Assembly: GCF_001939065.1 (NCBI RefSeq)
Contig: NZ_MPSZ01000009.1
Location: 1 to 64,000 of the forward strand
Direction of reading: 5' to 3'
DNA length: 64,000 nucleotides
From: Exiguobacterium indicum HHS 31
GTDB taxonomy: Bacteria > Bacillota > Bacilli > Exiguobacteriales > Exiguobacteriaceae
The notes under the pieces were generated by a model. It was not told the origin of the DNA. It saw only the letters and a program-made list of their open reading frames with translations, and made no database searches. Positions 17,604 through 26,692 of this stretch are shown piece by piece. The position numbers and the translations under genes are program-made. Each line of letters starts with the position of its first letter. Within the stretch, counting starts at the first letter, position 1.

Positions 17604-18701
17604 ATGACCGCGCTCTATCTGATCGGCGATACGCTCCTCTACGGTTGTCTTGCGCTGTTGATCGGTTTCTTTTCCGTCCAGCTCATCCCTCGTTCTTACC
17701 GACCTGACGTATCGCTTTCAATCCGCTGGGTTCGCATGCTCATCGTGCTGATGCTGTTATCCTTTTCCCTGTCCGTCTTACGAATCGTACTGTATTTATA
17801 TGAAGAGATCGGTTTTTGGATAACACTGCAATCCGTGTTACTTACATTCGAGGCAGGGAACGCTTGGATTCTGATGGCTCTCTGGAGTGTACTCCTTCTC
17901 ATCGTCATCAATCGTTCATCACTCAGTCCTGGACGTATAAAACTAGGGGTATTCCTTGTTATGGCGATGGTCGTTACGTTCGCGTGGTCCGGGCACGCCT
18001 CTAGCATCAAAGGGGCAGAAGGCATGCTCGTACATTCTATTCACGCACTCGCCGTCTTCATCTGGACCGGTGGATTGCTCATACTCGGCTTTTGGAGTCC
18101 ATCAGACCGTAACTGGGGCATCTTCCTCGAATGGTTCAAACCACTCGTGACGCTATGTTTCTTACTGATCGTCGGTTCCGGCATCTATCTGATGTCTGTC
18201 GTCGTGCAGGTAGAGGAGTATTCCGATTCCTGGATTTTACCGTATGGACAAGCCTTACTCTGGAAACACGTCCTGATTCTACCCGTGCTGATCATCGGTA
18301 TCATGAACGGGAAGTGGAGTTACGCGTCTCCTGAACGATCGTTTGAAGTCCGACGGATGCGGATGCGCATGGAAGGCATCTTGATCCTGCTTCTCTTCAC
18401 AGCGACTGCGTGGCTCGGTCAACAGGAACCCCCTCACTCGATCAAGGATACTCTTCAATCCAGCGGGGCTGGTCCACTGTCAGGGTTTCTTTTCCCTAGC
18501 TCGCGTTTCACCTATTCTGATATCCGGTTCGAGCCGACCATGATATCCCTCTTCTTGATGGCAATCAGCCTCCTTTTCGTGGGATTGTTGGTGTACGTCA
18601 TCCGATCAACCCAAGACTCCATCAAGACCCTCTATCTTGGATTAGGCGTCTCGATCTCATTATTTTTCGCAGCGTTGTATAGTATTTCCGTGTATTTATG
18701 A
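17604..18701 (+). CDS. copD: CopD-family copper membrane protein
   Basis: A 365-residue integral membrane protein with about nine helices. The middle part is a CopD domain: SGHASSIKG, VHSIHALAVFIWTGGLL, LLIVGSGIY and LLWKHVLILPVLI keep the helix-borne His residues typical of the family. It is thought to help copper cross the membrane or reach copper enzymes. ATG at 17604 follows AAGGGGCGG; an earlier frame start is rejected. It diverges from the truncated ATPase and has GC-richer codon use, like its MCP and toxin-antitoxin neighbours. The usual partner CopC is not present here. Confidence 0.85.
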   Translation: MTALYLIGDTLLYGCLALLIGFFSVQLIPRSYRPDVSLSIRWVRMLIVLMLLSFSLSVLRIVLYLYEEIGFWITLQSVLLTFEAGNAWILMALWSVLLLIVINRSSLSPGRIKLGVFLVMAMVVTFAWSGHASSIKGAEGMLVHSIHALAVFIWTGGLLILGFWSPSDRNWGIFLEWFKPLVTLCFLLIVGSGIYLMSVVVQVEEYSDSWILPYGQALLWKHVLILPVLIIGIMNGKWSYASPERSFEVRRMRMRMEGILILLLFTATAWLGQQEPPHSIKDTLQSSGAGPLSGFLFPSSRFTYSDIRFEPTMISLFLMAISLLFVGLLVYVIRSTQDSIKTLYLGLGVSISLFFAALYSISVYL

Positions 18702-18741
18702 TCCTCCACATGAGCATTTCAGCGTGTGCGACGTCTTATAC

Positions 18742-18778
18742 AAAAAGAAAGGCATGCGATACAGCAGTCTTTCTTTTT
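18742..18778 (+). terminator. Terminator after copD-like gene
   Basis: AAAAAGAAAG and CTTTCTTTTT pair around a loop containing GCATGC. The T-run supports termination of the copD-like transcript. Confidence 0.6.
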
Positions 18779-18898
18779 TCATACTTATTCATCATTTTCA
18801 TACTAGTTATAACAGGTTCAATCCTATTTTAAATCGGTGCCATTTCTAGACTACTACTGGAATATGTATTACAATGTATTACAAAGGAGCTGATAATC

Positions 18899-19123
18899 AT
18901 GAGTACCATTTCCGTACGTCTGGATGACCAGGATACACGACTCATCAAAGAATATGCGAAGGCAAAAAACATCACGATTTCTACACTCGTTCGCGATGCC
19001 GTCCTCGACCGCATCGAAGACGAAATCGATTTACAACTCTATCATGATTCGATGGCAGCACACCGTAAAAAATCAGAAGCGATCTCTTTCGACGATATGA
19101 TGAAGGAACTTGATTTAGAATGA
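18899..19123 (+). CDS. relB: RelB-type ribbon-helix-helix antitoxin
   Basis: A 74-residue protein. The N-terminus STISVRLDDQDTRLIKEYAKAKNITISTLVRDAVLDRI is a ribbon-helix-helix DNA-binding unit like RelB/DinJ. The C-terminal tail (SFDDMMKELDLE) is typical of the segment that wraps the toxin. It overlaps the toxin gene by 4 nt. An AAAGGAG precedes the ATG, and a direct repeat GTATTACA at about 18866-18885 could be its operator for autoregulation. Confidence 0.9.
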   Translation: MSTISVRLDDQDTRLIKEYAKAKNITISTLVRDAVLDRIEDEIDLQLYHDSMAAHRKKSEAISFDDMMKELDLE

Positions 19124-19389
19124 CAGCATTTACGGTAGAGTTTGAGCGCGGAGCTCAAAAGTCTCTCAAGAAGATGGATCCTCAACAAGCGCGGATCATC
19201 ATGTCCTGGATCAAGAAGAATCTGGTCGGGACGGATGATCCGCGTCGTCATGGTAAAGGACTCGTCTCGAATCGCTCGGGTGAATGGCGGTATCGCATCG
19301 GTGATTATCGTCTGATTGCTGACATTCAAGATGAAAAAGTCGTGATTTTGATTCTCGAGATCGGGCATCGTCGTGATATCTATAAATAA
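19120..19389 (+). CDS. relE: RelE/ParE-superfamily toxin
   Basis: An 89-residue protein. FTVEFERGAQKSLKKMDPQQARII and the later GEWRYRIGDYRLIADIQDEKVVILILEIGHRRDIY match RelE, including the basic/aromatic C-terminal active-site stretch. RelE toxins cut mRNA in the ribosome A site. The preceding antitoxin gene overlaps by ATGA, so the two are translated together. Such pairs stabilise plasmids by killing cells that lose them. Confidence 0.92.
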   Translation: MTAFTVEFERGAQKSLKKMDPQQARIIMSWIKKNLVGTDDPRRHGKGLVSNRSGEWRYRIGDYRLIADIQDEKVVILILEIGHRRDIYK

Positions 19390-19419
19390 GACAGGTAGAA
19401 CTCACATCTGAGGAAATAT

Positions 19420-20109
19420 GTGAGTTTTCTTTTTTGTTTGACAAATCGTCAAGTACAAAAACATGGGAATACGAAGGGTATCGTCTTGACCGACGATATG
19501 TACAATATCTTACAATCTGTTCAAATGGAGAACTTCTCACTCGAAGTGGAGGCCAGATGGCGCCTAGTTGAGACAGCTTGGGGTCTGAACATCGCCCCTT
19601 CCCTACTAAACGTGAAACACGATGCCATCAAAGAACAATTCTTCATCCAAGAGACGGATCGAAATCGACGAATCGACATCACTTCTTCCAGAGACGCCCT
19701 GAATGGTTACCAAAAAGGCAAATGTTTTTACTGTTTCCGTGACATCAGCATTCAATCAGGCGACCTGAACTTAGCTGATGTCGATCATTTCATTCCTCAT
19801 ATCTTAGGCACCGAGTTCGAGCAGGATTTGAATGGCGTCTGGAACTTAGTATTGGCATGCCAAAGTTGTAATCGAGGATCGAATGGTAAGTTCGCACGTA
19901 TTCCATCACTGGAATATTTGGAGCGCCTTCATCGAAGAAACGAATTTTTCATCGAGAGTCATCATCCCTTGCGCGAGACTCTGCTCAATCAGACTGGTGT
20001 CTCTACTGATGCACGTATCAAGTATCTACAACTAATGTATAACTTGAGTATTTCTTTGACGGGTGGATTTCGTTGGAAACCTACTATCGAATTCGCCGCT
20101 TCTTTTTGA
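19420..20109 (+). CDS. HNH endonuclease-domain protein, probably 5'-truncated
   Basis: A 229-residue frame. The C-terminal half carries a clear HNH module: KCFYCF, then DVDHFIPH and NLVLACQSCNRGSNG, where the two CxxC pairs bind zinc and DHF gives the catalytic His. The N-terminal half (RWRLVETAWGLNIAPSLL) looks like the middle of larger HNH proteins. The frame starts immediately after relE and lacks a good ribosome binding site, so the 5' part may have been lost when relBE was joined. The substrate is unknown; a restriction or defence nuclease is possible. Confidence 0.65.
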   Translation: MSFLFCLTNRQVQKHGNTKGIVLTDDMYNILQSVQMENFSLEVEARWRLVETAWGLNIAPSLLNVKHDAIKEQFFIQETDRNRRIDITSSRDALNGYQKGKCFYCFRDISIQSGDLNLADVDHFIPHILGTEFEQDLNGVWNLVLACQSCNRGSNGKFARIPSLEYLERLHRRNEFFIESHHPLRETLLNQTGVSTDARIKYLQLMYNLSISLTGGFRWKPTIEFAASF

Positions 20110-20244
20110 GCAAGCCGATGATAATTCTCGGTCCAACTTTAGTACGTGCATTCTATATATATATAAATAAGATGTATCTCTGACTGACGGATATAATCTG
20201 ATACGAGTTACACCAACGATAATTGCTTTTCCAGTAGATCAATA

Positions 20245-20496
20245 TCAAAGACGCTTTCCATATATCACACGCGTTGGTTCATATCCAACGTGATGATATG
20301 TCGATTCGACATTTTCAGAAGATATCTCGTCCACGACCGATGCATCAAGGTCCATGGAGTCGATCTCTTTCCGTACCTGATTCATCATTTGATTATATTT
20401 GATTTGATTCCGTTCTTGCTCTCCGAAGGCATGGACCTAGTCTCTTTGATCCCAAAGATAGAATTGGCCGAGCAGTAACGAAGTAGCACATAACAT
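20245..20496 (-). pseudogene. Possible small gene with an amber stop
   Basis: On the minus strand an ATG at 20494-20496 opens a frame of 84 codons interrupted only by TAG at 20437-20439. The translation around the stop is LLGQFYLWDQRD*VHAFG, then EQERNQIKYNQMMNQV and KEIDSMDLDASVVDEI. The composition is very protein-like, so I read it as a small gene with a recent nonsense mutation. Family unknown. No strong ribosome binding site is visible (GGGAAAA). Confidence 0.4.
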
Positions 20497-20516
20497 TTTT
20501 CCCGATAAATACTTCT

Positions 20517-20546
20517 TTGAATTTTATTATGTATACAAGATATAAT
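20517..20546 (+). promoter_or_regulatory. Probable sigma-A promoter for small lipoprotein
   Basis: TTGAAT at 20517-20522, an 18-nt spacer and TATAAT at 20541-20546 lie about 60 nt upstream of the lipoprotein start. Confidence 0.55.
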
Positions 20547-20607
20547 AGCTTTAGTTTCATAAATATCAGTTTAGAAGACTATAAAATTTTTAAGGGGGAG
20601 ATGAAAC

Positions 20608-20817
20608 ATGATGAAAAATCTCGTCGCGATTGCATTCGTAAGCATTTTAGCCGGGTGCGGAAGTCAACATAATACTCAGGAAATGATCAAGTGGGGCGAA
20701 TATAACAAATCAAACGTCGAAAGACTGAAAGAAAATGATATTGAGGTACAAGTTAAAAACGATATCATGTACATACCGAAATCAGATCAAAAGAAAGCTG
20801 TTAAATGCTGTACATAA
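20608..20817 (+). CDS. Small lipoprotein of unknown function
   Basis: A 69-residue protein with a short signal peptide and lipobox (ILAGC, Cys17), followed by a charged segment (EMIKWGEYNKSNVERLKENDIEVQV). A GGGGGAG precedes the ATG and a promoter lies upstream. Anchored to the outer membrane face by lipid. No family is recognised. It is transcribed alone and ends with KCCT. Confidence 0.7.
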   Translation: MMKNLVAIAFVSILAGCGSQHNTQEMIKWGEYNKSNVERLKENDIEVQVKNDIMYIPKSDQKKAVKCCT

Positions 20818-21525
20818 TGTTCCATTGATCATCATGTCCATCGTCCTAATCGGATTGATGGACATTTTTTGTTCTTTCCTGTTCCAAATCTCTTTGTCCC
20901 TTGTACCTCTCTCACCGGTATTCTATTCAAGAATTTGCTCATCGACTACTACTTATAGTACAGAGAGTTAGGAAAACCATTTGCGATTGATCCATGTTTT
21001 CAGCGTCATGTCGTCTCTCATTCATCAAAATAATAGATCTTGTTCTTTAGATAATTCGAATTCGACAGACGCTTAGATACCTGAACTGAAAAATGATATT
21101 TTTTTCTTCGTAATTCAATCTTATTATTTTGCATTACGATCTCTTTTAATGATACTCAAACGGATTTCGACGTCGAAACGTATACAATCCTAATCTCTGG
21201 ATATAAGCATGATGTATGCCGACTGGAAGTATGATATTGCATCCTTATATACTTTAATCCTGCTGCAGCTCCTCAAGTCCAAAGCATTCCGGTCCCCGCT
21301 TATGCCAGAAAGACATGGTCCTATCAAACGTCACATAGAGGACATAAAACGACTTACTGAGATGTCGAGTGTTGTCAGATGAACGTTTACCAATTACAGA
21401 TTGTATATACAGAAGACTTTACATTTATTTACTTTCTGAAATTTTTTACTTCTGATCAAAACCTAAACAAATGGCAGCAGGTACCGATACTACTAGCTGT
21501 ATGAAAAAAACTCAGGAGGATTCTT
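20818..21525. other. 700-nt intergenic region with one palindromic repeat
   Basis: No supported gene on either strand. It contains the TTTCGA-type palindrome at 21164-21187. The nearest gene downstream is the chemoreceptor, preceded by AGGAGG. Confidence 0.4.
21164..21187 (+). repeat. Recurring palindromic site, copy 2 (TTTCGA-CG-TCGAAA-CGTATAC)
   Basis: ATTTCGACGTCGAAACGTATACAA. Related copies lie at 40017-40040 (same strand), 43474-43497 (opposite strand) and in the palindromes at 47639-47688 and 12952-13007. It looks like a recombination or protein-binding site. Confidence 0.6.
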
Positions 21526-23268
21526 ATGCACAGCAAACGTAAGCATTCATTAAGGAACAGACTCTCCCTCATCATCGGTATCATTCTACTTCTATTTTTC
21601 TTGTTCAGTAACATTGCACTCTACCTCAACACTACTCAAACTGCCCTCTCCACACTCAAAAAGACAGCCACCCTGGATGCACAACGCATCGCTGGCCAGA
21701 TTGACCCTACAGCATATGAGCGTTTTCTCGCTCGACCTGAAAAAGGGAAGGACTACGACGTGCTTCGTTCTCAACTAGACAAACTCCGCCAGCAAAACGG
21801 TCTTCTCTACACATACACAGCACTCGTAGAGGACGGTCAGGTCAAGCTCATGGTCGACGGGAATTCTTCCGAGAGCGCGAGCAACATTGGTGAGGTGGCG
21901 ACCGGTGCCTCCCTCAAAGATGTGAAGGATGTTTTATCCGGGAAGACACATGCGACCGACATCATCGAAGATAAGAAATATGGAAAATACATCAGCATCT
22001 TCGTCCCAATCAAGGCTACTAACGGTGACGTCATCGGTATTCTCGGCAGCGACATCTCGGCGGACGAAGTACATGCGTTAACGATGGCACTCGCCAAACA
22101 AAACTTCCCACTCTTCTTCCTAGGTCTTGTCATCTTCTTCGGGATCACGCTCATCTTCCTACGCTTCATCCTTATGCGTAAGCTCGACCCGATCCGTACG
22201 CTGCAGGAGGTCGCTCAATTCATCACGGAAGGTGACCTGGAAAGTGCCGCTCATCGCCTACGCGACCTGAAGGCGGGGGCGAACGACGAGATCCATGCCC
22301 TCGCCGTATCGATGAAAGACATGAATGACATGCTGAGTACGATGATCGGCGAGATCAAGGAGACCTCTACGTTGATCACCCGTACCAGCGAGACCATCGA
22401 CTCGAGCTCCCAGGAGGTCCTCGATGGATCACGTCAGATCGCGCACACGATGACGGAAATCGCCGTCGGTACTGAGAGCCAGACCCACGTCACCCACTCC
22501 CTCAACGAGGAGATGAACGCGTTCGCCGACCTGATCCGGAGCACGGACGAGGTCAGTCATGACATCAACACGGCGACGGTTGAGATGGACGAGCTGACGC
22601 GAGAGGGCCGTTCCCACATGCATCGGTCCGTCGAGCGGATGAACGTCATCCATCAGCATGTCCAAGATTCGACGCATCAGGTACAGGAATTGAATCGACA
22701 ATCCGAAGAGATCCAAGGTCTCATCTCCATCATCCGTGATATCTCCGAGCAGACGAACCTGCTCGCCCTGAACGCCGCGATCGAAGCAGCACGCGCGGGT
22801 GAACAAGGGAAAGGATTCGCCGTGGTCGCCTCGGAGGTAAAGAACCTCTCCATGCACGTCGCGGATAACGTCAGTCAAATCTCATCGATCGTTAACAACG
22901 TTCTCGTCAGTACGCGTTCAATGGAAAGAAGCTTCACTGAAACAGTCAATGAGACAGAAGCGGGTAAAAAATCCATCCTCGAAACAGATCAGTCCTTCAG
23001 TCGATTGACGGAACACGTCGAGGTCGTCTCTCAGTCCACGAAACACATGGCACTTCAAATGCAGAACGTGCTGCAATCCGAGAACCGCATCCGTCACGCG
23101 TTAGGTGAGATTGCATCGGTCGCTGAGGAACATACTGCCGGAAACGAAGAAGTCGCTGCTGCATCGGAACAGATGATTGGTACGATTACATCCTTACATG
23201 ATTTAGTTATCACGCTGAACAAAACGACTGATATTTTGGAAAAAGGAACCAATCGATTTAAGATTTAA
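21526..23268 (+). CDS. Methyl-accepting chemotaxis protein
   Basis: A 580-residue chemoreceptor. TM1 is at about 12-34, an extracytoplasmic cache-like sensor at 35-190, TM2 at about 191-214, HAMP at about 215-275, and a long cytoplasmic signalling coiled coil to the end. The conserved hairpin tip is [18 protein letters not shown] followed by [12 protein letters not shown]. It passes ligand signals to CheA/CheW. The ligand is unknown. AGGAGG precedes ATG. GC-rich codons match a chromosomal origin for this segment, unlike the AT-rich block that follows. Confidence 0.95.
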   Translation: MHSKRKHSLRNRLSLIIGIILLLFFLFSNIALYLNTTQTALSTLKKTATLDAQRIAGQIDPTAYERFLARPEKGKDYDVLRSQLDKLRQQNGLLYTYTALVEDGQVKLMVDGNSSESASNIGEVATGASLKDVKDVLSGKTHATDIIEDKKYGKYISIFVPIKATNGDVIGILGSDISADEVHALTMALAKQNFPLFFLGLVIFFGITLIFLRFILMRKLDPIRTLQEVAQFITEGDLESAAHRLRDLKAGANDEIHALAVSMKDMNDMLSTMIGEIKETSTLITRTSETIDSSSQEVLDGSRQIAHTMTEIAVGTESQTHVTHSLNEEMNAFADLIRSTDEVSHDINTATVEMDELTREGRSHMHRSVERMNVIHQHVQDSTHQVQELNRQSEEIQGLISIIRDISEQTNLLALNAAIEAARAGEQGKGFAVVASEVKNLSMHVADNVSQISSIVNNVLVSTRSMERSFTETVNETEAGKKSILETDQSFSRLTEHVEVVSQSTKHMALQMQNVLQSENRIRHALGEIASVAEEHTAGNEEVAAASEQMIGTITSLHDLVITLNKTTDILEKGTNRFKI

Positions 23269-23315
23269 TTTTTATTAACTTCTATATAAAAAGCATCCCT
23301 TTCGTAGAATTTGAA

Positions 23316-24075
23316 ATGAATCCTGAATGGTGGACACTTAATAAAAGACCCCATTCGGGTTTTTTGTGTTTAAAGGTATCTATATACTGTGCCTATTCAA
23401 TTTAGATGCGAGAACTATTCATGAGCAAACGCGACTTTAATCCAGATCAAACCAGACAACTTGAAATGGATCTTCACATAGCCTCTGTATTAGATCGTAC
23501 AATTCAATATAAAGGAGAATTTAGCTGTTAAGCGACCGATACAAACCATTGAGGAAAGCGGCTTTGGGCTGGACATGATTGGTAAGCAAACGAAGAACTA
23601 AGCGTTAAAACGGTGGTGGAAGATAGATCGCATTTATGGAGTGAGCGACGTGGAATGATGGCACATCATGTATCTACAAGCTTCCATACGGAACCCGCCC
23701 TTCATACAACGAATAAATTCGCAGAACGACTCCAAGCGAATGTTCGCTAGAAGCCATGATACCTTCCAATCAAGGATTCCATTATACGCATTCTGCTTAT
23801 CAAACACGTATAAGTTAAGATGGGAATGCTTCAATCCATATCCCGTAGAGAAAAACTGCCTGGATAATGCCCAGATGAAGTCGTTCTTTGGGCACTTGAA
23901 AGATTATGTCGATTATTAATTAGTATCTGACCTCGATGAGGTTTGTGCCATGGTCGATGGTTACATTGATTATTACAATACAATGGAAACTACAAAAGAT
24001 GACTCCGGTACAATACCGAAGCCATCTCATATCAGCTTGAAACGTTAAGGGTGCTTTTATTGAACTTACATTTTT
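23316..24075 (+). pseudogene. Degenerate IS3-family element, relic 1
   Basis: The left end (TGAATCCTGAATGGTGGACAC) resembles the end of the better preserved copy at 30116. Inside are fragments of the transposase: PVEKNCLDNAQMKSFFGHLKDYVD around 23840-23910 parallels RGNCLDNAPIESFFGHLKDYV of the intact copy. A 'MTPVQYRSHL'-like end (ACTCCGGTACAATACCGAAG) remains near 24000-24020. Many stops and frameshifts show long decay. Confidence 0.75.
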
Positions 24076-24267
24076 TTCTTGAGAACGACTTATTTGAAGC
24101 TCATTTTTATAGGAACTCTAAACATGAATTATAAAATTAAAATGATTTCTATACAAAATCAGAATCATTTTATAAAATCATAATCAACGAGCACACATCA
24201 ATTTCATATAGTACCTAAAGTTCAATCTGAAACTCCTTCATGATTTTTCTTACACGAAGTATGAAAA

Positions 24268-24522
24268 TTAATTATTATCGCTCAGCTGTAATTGCTTTTC
24301 GATTTCTAATAAATTAAATCCATGAATTTTTACTTTCTCACCATTGTCTTTTTCAACAATCGTTAATGGAGTACCTATTCCATCCTCTGATTTAAATGCA
24401 TCAAACTTTTCTTTACTCTCATAAATGTTGACATTAGTGTAATTTAATCCTTTCTCTAACATAAATTCCTTTTGCAATTTACAAAACGTACAATTTTCAG
24501 ATGTATATACTGTAATTTTCAT
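24268..24522 (-). CDS. Glutaredoxin-like thiol protein
   Basis: An 84-residue thioredoxin-fold protein with an N-terminal redox motif CTFC (Cys10, Cys13) after MKITVYTSEN, and the cis-Pro region GTPLTIVEK. This matches glutaredoxin/NrdH-type proteins. It is the last gene of the operon that runs from the subtilisin through the split sigma factor. AAGGAG lies upstream of ATG. The operon position suggests it serves a redox step for a protein made by the regulon, perhaps the Cys-containing 58-residue protein. Confidence 0.75.
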   Translation of the reverse strand: MKITVYTSENCTFCKLQKEFMLEKGLNYTNVNIYESKEKFDAFKSEDGIGTPLTIVEKDNGEKVKIHGFNLLEIEKQLQLSDNN

Positions 24523-24543
24523 TTTTATTTTTCTCCTTTTTAA

Positions 24544-24780
24544 TTAAACTACTTCTTTTTTTGATTTATTATAAATCTCCCAAAATCCTGGAGTTGAATT
24601 TACATCGTACTGTTTAATCGAGGTTATTAATTTATACTTCAGTTCTTGTGAGAGATCATCTTTATTCTGATTTGTCGTGAGTGACAAAGATTTTTTTATT
24701 TTGGGTTCAAACATAGTAATGATTTTTTCAAGAGCAAGATCATCATTTTTTGATTTCGATACTAATTCGTATAGATCCAT
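24544..24780 (-). CDS. rsoA: RsoA-like sigma subunit (region 2-type)
   Basis: A 78-residue protein: MDLYELVSKSKNDDLALEKIITMFEPKIKKSL..., then QNKDDLSQELKYKLITSI. This pattern is the short sigma-70 region 1.2/2-like module of RsoA (YvrHa) and of the N-terminus of UviA-type regulators. In B. subtilis RsoA is a separate polypeptide that together with SigO makes one working sigma factor. ATG at 24780 is chosen because AAGGA sits 9 nt upstream; a TTG at 24789 overlaps the yvrJ stop. Gene order sigO-yvrJ-rsoA supports the assignment. Confidence 0.75.
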   Translation of the reverse strand: MDLYELVSKSKNDDLALEKIITMFEPKIKKSLSLTTNQNKDDLSQELKYKLITSIKQYDVNSTPGFWEIYNKSKKEVV

Positions 24781-24785
24781 TTTAA

Positions 24786-24950
24786 TCAATCCTTTTTATG
24801 CGTCTGTATTACGCTTGATAGTTGACTAATTACGACTTCAAGATTTTCAATTTTCTTTTCAAATCTCATGAATAGATACATAGTAATCACTATAGGAAAT
24901 CCAAAATTTCCAAGTATTGAAATCCATTGTGGTAACTCAATTACCGTCAT
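24786..24950 (-). CDS. yvrJ: YvrJ-family small membrane protein
   Basis: This 54-residue gene begins MTVIELPQWISILGNFGFPI and continues VITMYLFMRFEKKIENLE, one transmembrane helix followed by a coiled-coil-like tail. This is the YvrJ family pattern (G..GFPI...YL..R.E). Its ATG overlaps the sigO stop (ATGA), and its own stop nearly touches rsoA, so all three are coupled. In Bacillus yvrJ also neighbours sigO/rsoA. Function unknown. Confidence 0.8.
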   Translation of the reverse strand: MTVIELPQWISILGNFGFPIVITMYLFMRFEKKIENLEVVISQLSSVIQTHKKD

Positions 24951-25567
24951 TCAAGTGTTCTCCTTTCAACTAAATTTAAATGAGAATGTATGTTTTCTAG
25001 CGCTTTTTTTCTAGTTTTTGATACAGTCTGCTGAGACTTGTTGAGCTTTTTAGCGATTTCAGTATCTGATAGTCCATCAATGTAGGATAAACTAATGATT
25101 TTTTTTTGAGTTTCTGTTAGTAGAAGAATTGCCTGTAGTAATTTCTCGTCTCCGACATATTTTTCTAAATTCTCATCATTTATTATTTGTTCAATATTGA
25201 TATGGGCCTTATCATCAACTATTAAATCTTTAATTGATAATTGATCATCTTCTTTTAAATTAGAATCAGCGATCAACGGAAATCTACTATTTACAAGTCT
25301 TATTTTCTTATCAAAATTAATTGCACTAAAGTATATAGTCTGAGATATAAATGAGATAAATCGAACGTTAAAATAAAATTTTTTGAACGATTCATCAATT
25401 TTATTTTTATTATTCTCATTTGGATTCTCAATAACATTTAGTAAAAGCTCTTGATTTTCGATGTTATTTAAAAAATTTTTAATAATTTTGTTATTTAAAA
25501 ACTCTTGATTAGCATCAAAAAATTCAACTATTTTCTCATCTAAACTGTTTAATCTATCTTTATCCAT
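24947..25567 (-). CDS. sigO: SigO-like RNA polymerase sigma factor (region 4 subunit)
   Basis: A 206-residue protein. The C-terminus has a clear sigma region 4 helix-turn-helix: LTETQKKIISLSYIDGLSD, then TEIAKKLNKSQQTVSKTRK. The N-terminal 130 residues are helical without an obvious region 2, which fits SigO that relies on RsoA for core binding and -10 melting. ATG at 25567 is preferred over TTG at 25579 because GGGGGAA lies just upstream. It heads sigO-yvrJ-rsoA-grx and lies downstream of the subtilisin gene. The target promoters are unknown; the neighbouring exoenzyme and peptide genes are candidates. Confidence 0.8.
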   Translation of the reverse strand: MDKDRLNSLDEKIVEFFDANQEFLNNKIIKNFLNNIENQELLLNVIENPNENNKNKIDESFKKFYFNVRFISFISQTIYFSAINFDKKIRLVNSRFPLIADSNLKEDDQLSIKDLIVDDKAHINIEQIINDENLEKYVGDEKLLQAILLLTETQKKIISLSYIDGLSDTEIAKKLNKSQQTVSKTRKKALENIHSHLNLVERRTLE

Positions 25568-25618
25568 AGTTTCCCCCAAAGAAATAAAAACGTATGTTCT
25601 TATATTAACGAAAAAAAA

Positions 25619-25795
25619 TTATTCTTTACAGTAGTTGCTAATTTTTTCAGATAAGTTACTTGAATCTTTTATGAGCTCAATGATGAAACTTCTTTCGGTC
25701 TCGCTTAAATTTTCACTTAAGCATTTTGAGAAAAAAGCTTGTGTTTTTCGACTTTCACAAAAGCATTTTAAAATCAATTCACTTGTCTCTTTCAC
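25619..25795 (-). CDS. 58-residue Cys-containing protein
   Basis: GTG at 25795 has GGAGGTGG about 6 nt upstream. The translation starts MKETSELILKCFCESRKTQ and ends SEKISNYCKE, with four Cys (11, 13, 25 and 56). It lies 18 nt after the subtilisin stop and 50 nt before sigO, in the same direction. No family is recognised. It could be a substrate of the subtilisin, an inhibitor, or an anti-sigma-like partner; the sequence does not decide. Confidence 0.6.
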   Translation of the reverse strand: MKETSELILKCFCESRKTQAFFSKCLSENLSETERSFIIELIKDSSNLSEKISNYCKE

Positions 25796-25813
25796 AAAGC
25801 CACCTCCAACTTA

Positions 25814-26692
25814 TTACTTTTCTAAATATAAAGATTTAATCATTGTCTTCTCAATAAACTCTATAGTTGTATGATTTATCAAAATTTCGAATACTTCTTT
25901 TGTAGAAATAGTTCTAGTAGCTTTTTTCTCATATTCCTCAATTAAAATTGCTAAGGATCCAGCTACAAAAGGAACTGCCATTGAAGTACCACTCATTTCG
26001 ATAAACTCATTATTCAAGGAGTTTGAATAAATATTTACCCCTGGAGCATATACATCTACGAATTCATTTGAATTTGAAAAATCAGCTATATTTTTAATTG
26101 ATTCATCAATTGCACCAACTGAAATCACTTCTTTAAAAGAAGCTGGATACCGATATTCCATCGTAGTCAAATCTCCATCACCATCGTTTCCAGCTGCTGC
26201 AACAACAGTTATTCCTTTTTTATCAACTTGTTTGATAAGATCATGTAGCTTTTTATCGTACTTTCGAACTCCTAATGATAGAGAAATAATCTTGACACGT
26301 TCATTATTATCACCTCGCCAATTCATTGCATATTTTAGTCCTTCAGAAAGAAGTTCAAGTGAACCTTTTCCACTACCATTTAACACCTTTACTATCAGTA
26401 AAGATACTTTGGGAGCAATACCTTGAATGCCATAATTATTGTTAGATCCTGCAATTATTCCAGCTACATGTGATCCATGACCATTTGTATCTCCATAATT
26501 ATTTGTATCTCCATTGAACTCTTCGGTGAAATTATATCCATCAATCACTCTGTCTTTCAGATCTAAGTTCATCACGTCACAACCGGTATCTAAAACTGCA
26601 ATGACTATTCCTTCTCCGTAGAATCCTTTTTGCCATTTTGTTTCGATTCCTACAGACAACACACTTGGTGACACATAATCTTTTTTAGCCAA
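25814..26692 (-). CDS. Subtilisin-family (S8) serine protease, no signal peptide
   Basis: A 292-residue protease with the full catalytic set: Asp35 (AVLDTGCD), His72 (NGHGSHVAG), oxyanion Asn169 (AAAGND) and Ser237 (SGTSMAVPFVAG). There is no signal peptide and only about 20 residues precede the catalytic domain, as in intracellular subtilisins. TTG start at 26692 follows GGAGGT. It is the first gene of the operon protease-58aa-sigO-yvrJ-rsoA-glutaredoxin. Plausible roles are processing of a peptide or regulated proteolysis of a sigma inhibitor; neither is shown. Confidence 0.9.
   Translation of the reverse strand: MAKKDYVSPSVLSVGIETKWQKGFYGEGIVIAVLDTGCDVMNLDLKDRVIDGYNFTEEFNGDTNNYGDTNGHGSHVAGIIAGSNNNYGIQGIAPKVSLLIVKVLNGSGKGSLELLSEGLKYAMNWRGDNNERVKIISLSLGVRKYDKKLHDLIKQVDKKGITVVAAAGNDGDGDLTTMEYRYPASFKEVISVGAIDESIKNIADFSNSNEFVDVYAPGVNIYSNSLNNEFIEMSGTSMAVPFVAGSLAILIEEYEKKATRTISTKEVFEILINHTTIEFIEKTMIKSLYLEK

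Noticed and set aside
20290-20478. 62-codon plus-strand frame
   Set aside because: The minus strand here gives a much more protein-like sequence (with one stop).
22429-22878. Minus-strand frame opposite the chemoreceptor
   Set aside because: Antisense shadow of the MCP signalling domain.
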